64,000 nt of DNA, taken from positions 62,001 through 126,000 of the forward strand of contig CAVWAR010000017.1 of NCBI GenBank assembly GCA_963753075.1, in the 5' to 3' direction. Numbering within the stretch: position 1 is the stretch's first letter; each line of letters starts with the position of its first letter. Made by a program: the position numbers and the translations under genes. The notes under the pieces are model-generated. The model was given only the letters and a program-made list of their open reading frames with translations, did not search any database and was not told the DNA's origin. Shown one piece after another: positions 60,924 to 64,000 of the stretch. Origin of the DNA: Prado023 sp963753075 (GTDB lineage: Bacteria > Actinomycetota > Actinomycetes > S36-B12 > CAIYMF01).

Positions 60924-62018
60924 CTACGGCCGCAGGTCCTGGCTGGTCGTGACCCAGCGCTCCAACAGGTCCAGCGCCGCCCCGGAAGCCAGCGCCTCCT
61001 GAGCCTGTGGCAGGGCGACGGCCAACCGTGCCGGAAGATCGGCTGACGCCGCGGGGATCGTGACCGGCAGGGTCCCACCGGCGGCCGAGTAGGCCACCAG
61101 CGCGGCCGCGGCGTTCAGGCACACGGCGTCCCGGATGCCAGCAACCGACGGTTCGTCCGGGGTGGCGAGCAGCGTGCGGAACAGCGCGGCGTTGCGCGTG
61201 GCCGTGCCGCCCCGCAGGGAGTCAGGTGCCGGCGGAAGGATCCCGAGCTCGATCGGGTCGAGGGTCAGCCTTCGGGGCGCCTCCCCGGTGAGGTCCCAGA
61301 CCATCGAGGGCCCGAACACCGTCAGCTCGTCGAGACCGTCCCCGCCGTGCACGACGAGCGCCTTCGTCCCACGCGCGCCCAGGACCCCGGCCATGAGGTC
61401 CCCGATAGCCTCGGTGGGCACCCCCAGCACCTGCGCGGCTGGACGGGCCGGGTTGGCCAGTGGACCCAGGATGTTGAACACCGTCCGGATGCCAAGCTCC
61501 CGGCGGATCGGCCCGATGTGGCGCATGGCGGGATGGAAGACCGGCGCGAAGCAGAAGGTGATGCCCAACTGGTGACCGGCCTGCGCAGCGGCCGAGGCCG
61601 GGAGGTCGATCACCACGCCCAGCTCCTGGAGCATGTCGGCCGACCCGCTCTGGGACGACGCGGCCCGATTGCCGTGCTTGGCGACCCGGGCGCCTGCAGC
61701 TGCGGCGACAACAGCGGCCATGGTGGAGATGTTGACGGTGTGCGACCGGTCACCGCCCGTGCCGCAGGTGTCGACCACCGGACCGTCGATGTCCAGGGGG
61801 ACACCGGCGTTCATCATCCCGGTAACCAGCCCGGCCACCTCGCCGGAGGTCTCGCCCTTGGCCCGCAGCGCGACCAGGAAGGCCGCGGTGTTCGCCGCAG
61901 GGGCGCCGCCGGCGAGCATCTCGGCCATCACCCAGGTTGTGGTCGGCGTGCTGAGGTCCTCGCCGGCAAGGAGCGCCTCAAGGACATCCACCCAGTCGGT
62001 GAGCGGTGCCTGGCTCAC
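60924..62018 (-). CDS. trpD: anthranilate phosphoribosyltransferase
   Basis: A 364-residue enzyme that joins anthranilate to phosphoribosyl pyrophosphate in tryptophan synthesis. VVDTCGTGGDRSHTVNIST is the PRPP loop and KHGNRAASSQSGSADMLQELG the anthranilate-site segment; NILGPLANPARP is also diagnostic. No other trp gene is in the window. As I recall, trpD next to ctaE is also found in M. tuberculosis (Rv2192c/Rv2193). GTG 62018 overlaps the receiver gene's stop by 4 bases. Confidence 0.95.
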   Translation of the reverse strand: MSQAPLTDWVDVLEALLAGEDLSTPTTTWVMAEMLAGGAPAANTAAFLVALRAKGETSGEVAGLVTGMMNAGVPLDIDGPVVDTCGTGGDRSHTVNISTMAAVVAAAAGARVAKHGNRAASSQSGSADMLQELGVVIDLPASAAAQAGHQLGITFCFAPVFHPAMRHIGPIRRELGIRTVFNILGPLANPARPAAQVLGVPTEAIGDLMAGVLGARGTKALVVHGGDGLDELTVFGPSMVWDLTGEAPRRLTLDPIELGILPPAPDSLRGGTATRNAALFRTLLATPDEPSVAGIRDAVCLNAAAALVAYSAAGGTLPVTIPAASADLPARLAVALPQAQEALASGAALDLLERWVTTSQDLRP

Positions 62019-62437
62019 GATCGCGTGGCCACGTCGTGGCGCAGCCGCAGAACGTCGGTCACGGCCTCGGCGAGCTGACCAGGATCGATCGGATGACCCA
62101 CGACAGCGTCCGCGCGGGACCAGGTGGCCAACCATGCGTCCTGGGGCCGCCCGGTGAGCACCAACGTCGGTGGGCAGCGGTGGATCTCGTCCTTGAGCTG
62201 GCGGGCGAGGCCCAGGCCCCCGGTTGGGGCCGCCTCACCGTCGAGGATCAGCAGGTCGAGCCCACCGGCATCGACGGTGCGCACCGCGAACGGCCCGGTG
62301 GCGACCTCCACGAACTCCAGGTCGGGCAGCTCGGGATCCGGGCGCGTGCCCAGGGAGTTGATGACCGTGCTGCGCACCTGGCGGTTGTCGCTGTACACCA
62401 TCACCCGCATCGGTCGGGGGGACTGGGGGCTGGGCAT
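62015..62437 (-). CDS. atypical response-regulator receiver protein
   Basis: A 140-residue single-domain CheY-like protein. The acceptor Asp66 is present (LLILDGEAAPTGG) with Thr95 (TLVLTGRPQD), but the conserved lysine is His115 (VVGHPIDP) and the acidic pair is reduced to one residue (YSDNRQ, Asp17). It may sense something other than classical phosphotransfer. There is no DNA-binding domain. AGGAG precedes ATG 62437. It is translationally coupled to trpD, suggesting a link to metabolism rather than a partner histidine kinase, none of which is nearby. Confidence 0.75.
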   Translation of the reverse strand: MPSPQSPRPMRVMVYSDNRQVRSTVINSLGTRPDPELPDLEFVEVATGPFAVRTVDAGGLDLLILDGEAAPTGGLGLARQLKDEIHRCPPTLVLTGRPQDAWLATWSRADAVVGHPIDPGQLAEAVTDVLRLRHDVATRS

Positions 62438-62572
62438 CGTGACTCCTGTTGGTTGCGTCTGTGGGGATGCTACTTGGTCAGCGCAGTGGCGGGCAGGAGC
62501 AGGGCGGGACACGCGCGCGGCCAGATCGGGGTCCGGGTGGGAAGTCCGGGACGTATCTGACAGACTGCGCGC

Positions 62573-63181
62573 GTGGCTTCGACAACCGTTGTGACCTCCG
62601 CGCATCCAGGTGCCCACCCGACCCACCCGAACAAGGTGGCTGTGGGCACCATCATCTGGCTCTCCAGCGAGCTGATGTTCTTCGCCGGGCTCTTTGCGAT
62701 GTACTTCACGCTCCGCTCGACGAACCCCGAGGTCTGGGCCGAGCAGACCCAGTACCTCAACGTGGGCTTCGCCACGATCAACACCCTGATACTGGTGTCG
62801 TCCAGCGTGACCTGCCAGATGGGGGTCCTCGCTGCCGAGCGGGGCGACCTGCGGGGCATGCAGCGCTGGTACATCTTCACGTTCGTACTGGGTGCGATCT
62901 TCATCGGCGGGCAGGTGTTCGAGTATGCCCACCTGATCCAGGTGGAGGGGCTCACGCTCTCGTCGTCGGCATACGGGTCCGCGTTCTACCTGACGACCGG
63001 CTTCCACGGGCTGCACGTGGTCGCGGGGCTCGTCGCCTTCCTCTTCGTCCTGGCCCGCTCCTACGCCTCCCGGCGCTACGGAAACGAGCAGGCGACAGCG
63101 GCGATCGTGACCAGCTACTACTGGCACTTCGTCGACGTGGTCTGGATCGCCCTGTTCTTCACGATCTATGTGCTCCAGTAG
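62573..63181 (+). CDS. ctaE: cytochrome c oxidase subunit III
   Basis: A 202-residue subunit with five membrane helices. WLSSELMFFAGLFAMYFTLR and FYLTTGFHGLHVVAGLVAFL are family signatures, and the C-terminus YYWHFVDVVWIALFFTIYVL is complete. It stabilises the aa3 oxidase core. GTG 62573 is preceded 6 bases earlier by CAGACT, a weak -10 compatible with a leaderless start. It lies upstream of qcrC, the usual actinobacterial order ctaE-qcrC-qcrA-qcrB. Confidence 0.95.
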   Translation: MASTTVVTSAHPGAHPTHPNKVAVGTIIWLSSELMFFAGLFAMYFTLRSTNPEVWAEQTQYLNVGFATINTLILVSSSVTCQMGVLAAERGDLRGMQRWYIFTFVLGAIFIGGQVFEYAHLIQVEGLTLSSSAYGSAFYLTTGFHGLHVVAGLVAFLFVLARSYASRRYGNEQATAAIVTSYYWHFVDVVWIALFFTIYVLQ

Positions 63182-63231
63182 CCGCGTGTCCGTCCCCACC
63201 CCCGCATCCCGATCCCTGCAGAGGTAGGCCC

Positions 63232-64000
63232 GTGAACAGTCCAGCAGCGCGACGCAGGCACCCAGCAGCACTGATGCTGCTCCTGCTCGGTGCACTCGCG
63301 ATCGTCGGCACGATCTACGCGCTCGTGAACACGAGCACGGCAGCCCGGGCCGCCGGTCCCGTGCAGAGCGAGACCGCCGTCGAGGAGGGCCGTGCGCTCT
63401 ACCTCGAGGGATGCGCGTCCTGCCACGGTCTCAACGCGGAGGGCTACACCGACGTCGCCCCGAGCCTGATCGGAGCCGGCGCGGCATCGGTGCACTTCCA
63501 GGTGGCAACAGGCCGCATGCCGATGGCCGTCTCGCAGGTTCAGGTGGAGCGCAAGGAGCCCAGCTACTCGGAGCCGCAGATCACCGCGCTCGCGGCCTAC
63601 ATCGCCACACTCGGCCCCGGCCCGGCGATCCCCACAGCCGAGCAGCTCGACACCACGAATGCCGACCTGGCAGTGGGTGGTGAGCTGTTCCGCACCAACT
63701 GTGCGCAGTGCCACAACTTCGCGGGCAGCGGTGCCGCCCTCACCGAGGGCAAGTACGCTCCGAGCCTCATGGATGCCACCCCGCAGGAGGTCTACGAGGC
63801 GATGCTCACCGGCCCGCAGAACATGCCGGTCTTCGGTGACGGCACGCTGACCGTCGGGGAGAAGCAGGACATCCTCAAGTACGTCGGCCACCTGCAGACC
63901 CAGACCCAGCCCGGCGGCGCCTCCCTGGGCTCGTTCGGCCCGGTCACCGAGGGCGCCATGATCTTCACGCTCGGGTTCGGCCTCCTGGCCGGCGCCGCCG
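63232..64000 (+). CDS. qcrC: cytochrome bc1 (bcc) complex diheme cytochrome c subunit, truncated by the window
   Basis: At least 256 residues before the right edge. An N-terminal membrane helix (about 11-32) is followed by two class I cytochrome c domains with haem-binding CASCH (Cys61, Cys64, His65) and CAQCH (Cys157, Cys160, His161). A second membrane helix begins at the window edge (GAMIFTLGFGLLAGAA). The diheme subunit passes electrons from QcrB/QcrA directly to the CuA site of CtaC, replacing a soluble cytochrome c. GTG 63232 is preceded by GAGG; the gene was identified by reading the frame open to the edge. Confidence 0.93.
   Translation, partial: MNSPAARRRHPAALMLLLLGALAIVGTIYALVNTSTAARAAGPVQSETAVEEGRALYLEGCASCHGLNAEGYTDVAPSLIGAGAASVHFQVATGRMPMAVSQVQVERKEPSYSEPQITALAAYIATLGPGPAIPTAEQLDTTNADLAVGGELFRTNCAQCHNFAGSGAALTEGKYAPSLMDATPQEVYEAMLTGPQNMPVFGDGTLTVGEKQDILKYVGHLQTQTQPGGASLGSFGPVTEGAMIFTLGFGLLAGAA

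Overview
The window is one contiguous stretch of a high-GC chromosome from an actinomycete (Actinomycetota). The evidence is a very strong G/C bias at third codon positions, many GTG starts and 4-base stop/start overlaps. Several genes are actinobacterial in type: an MMPL transporter, PspA with HtpX and PspAB, a DUF3043 protein, an M. tuberculosis-type adenosine kinase, and the ctaC/ctaD/ctaF plus ctaE/qcrC layout of the cytochrome bcc-aa3 supercomplex. I cannot place it to genus. No rRNA, tRNA, CRISPR array, insertion sequence or phage gene was recognised, and no gene-free stretch exceeds 300 bases (the longest is 239 bp, 17923-18161, and holds two operators).

Layout. 1-11.3 kb: a membrane protein fragment, a membrane-anchored alpha/beta hydrolase, a small unknown protein behind phased repeats, a secreted metallophosphoesterase, a divergent MarR/MMPL pair with two candidate operators, a Zn/Mn-type ABC importer, a TRM11-like methyltransferase and a GNAT acetyltransferase. 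11.3-21.6 kb: an SDR and a glycan-use locus made of LacI regulator, GH1 beta-glucosidase, two sugar permeases, a binding lipoprotein and a divergent 1150-residue GH94/GH149/GH161-like phosphorylase, with three matching LacI-type operators. 21.7-33.6 kb: VOC protein, PAP2/AUR1-like enzyme, MFS transporter, aldo/keto reductase, a small lipoprotein, a FetAB-like exporter, two CNNM/CorC proteins, a SHOCT protein and a P-type ATPase that keeps its catalytic motifs but has lost the known cation ligands. 33.6-40.0 kb: a thioesterase-fold protein and a three-gene coupled operon in which an MscS channel with a cyclic-nucleotide-binding domain sits between two cyclase-domain receptors whose active sites look dead. 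This is the best candidate for an undescribed system. 40.2-53.5 kb: a GSAM-like aminotransferase, a PadR regulator with a palindromic operator, a group II decarboxylase, recQ, a shikimate-dehydrogenase-like protein, an aldo/keto reductase, DUF3043, the pspA-htpX-pspAB module, nadA and glycerate kinase. 53.6-64 kb: erpA, adoK, aat, a cysteine desulfurase/TusA pair, ctaC-ctaD-ctaF, an atypical receiver with trpD and a membrane protein, then ctaE and the start of qcrC.

How the genes work together. The last 10 kb supports aerobic respiration: Fe-S insertion (ErpA), a sulfur donor pair, the aa3 oxidase subunits and the diheme cytochrome c of the bcc complex. The 12-21 kb locus imports an oligosaccharide and splits it by hydrolysis and probably phosphorolysis under one repressor. 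The 34-40 kb operon would let two external signals act on one channel. Many genes appear to be transcribed as leaderless mRNAs: at least eight have a TANNNT hexamer ending 6-8 bases before the start codon.
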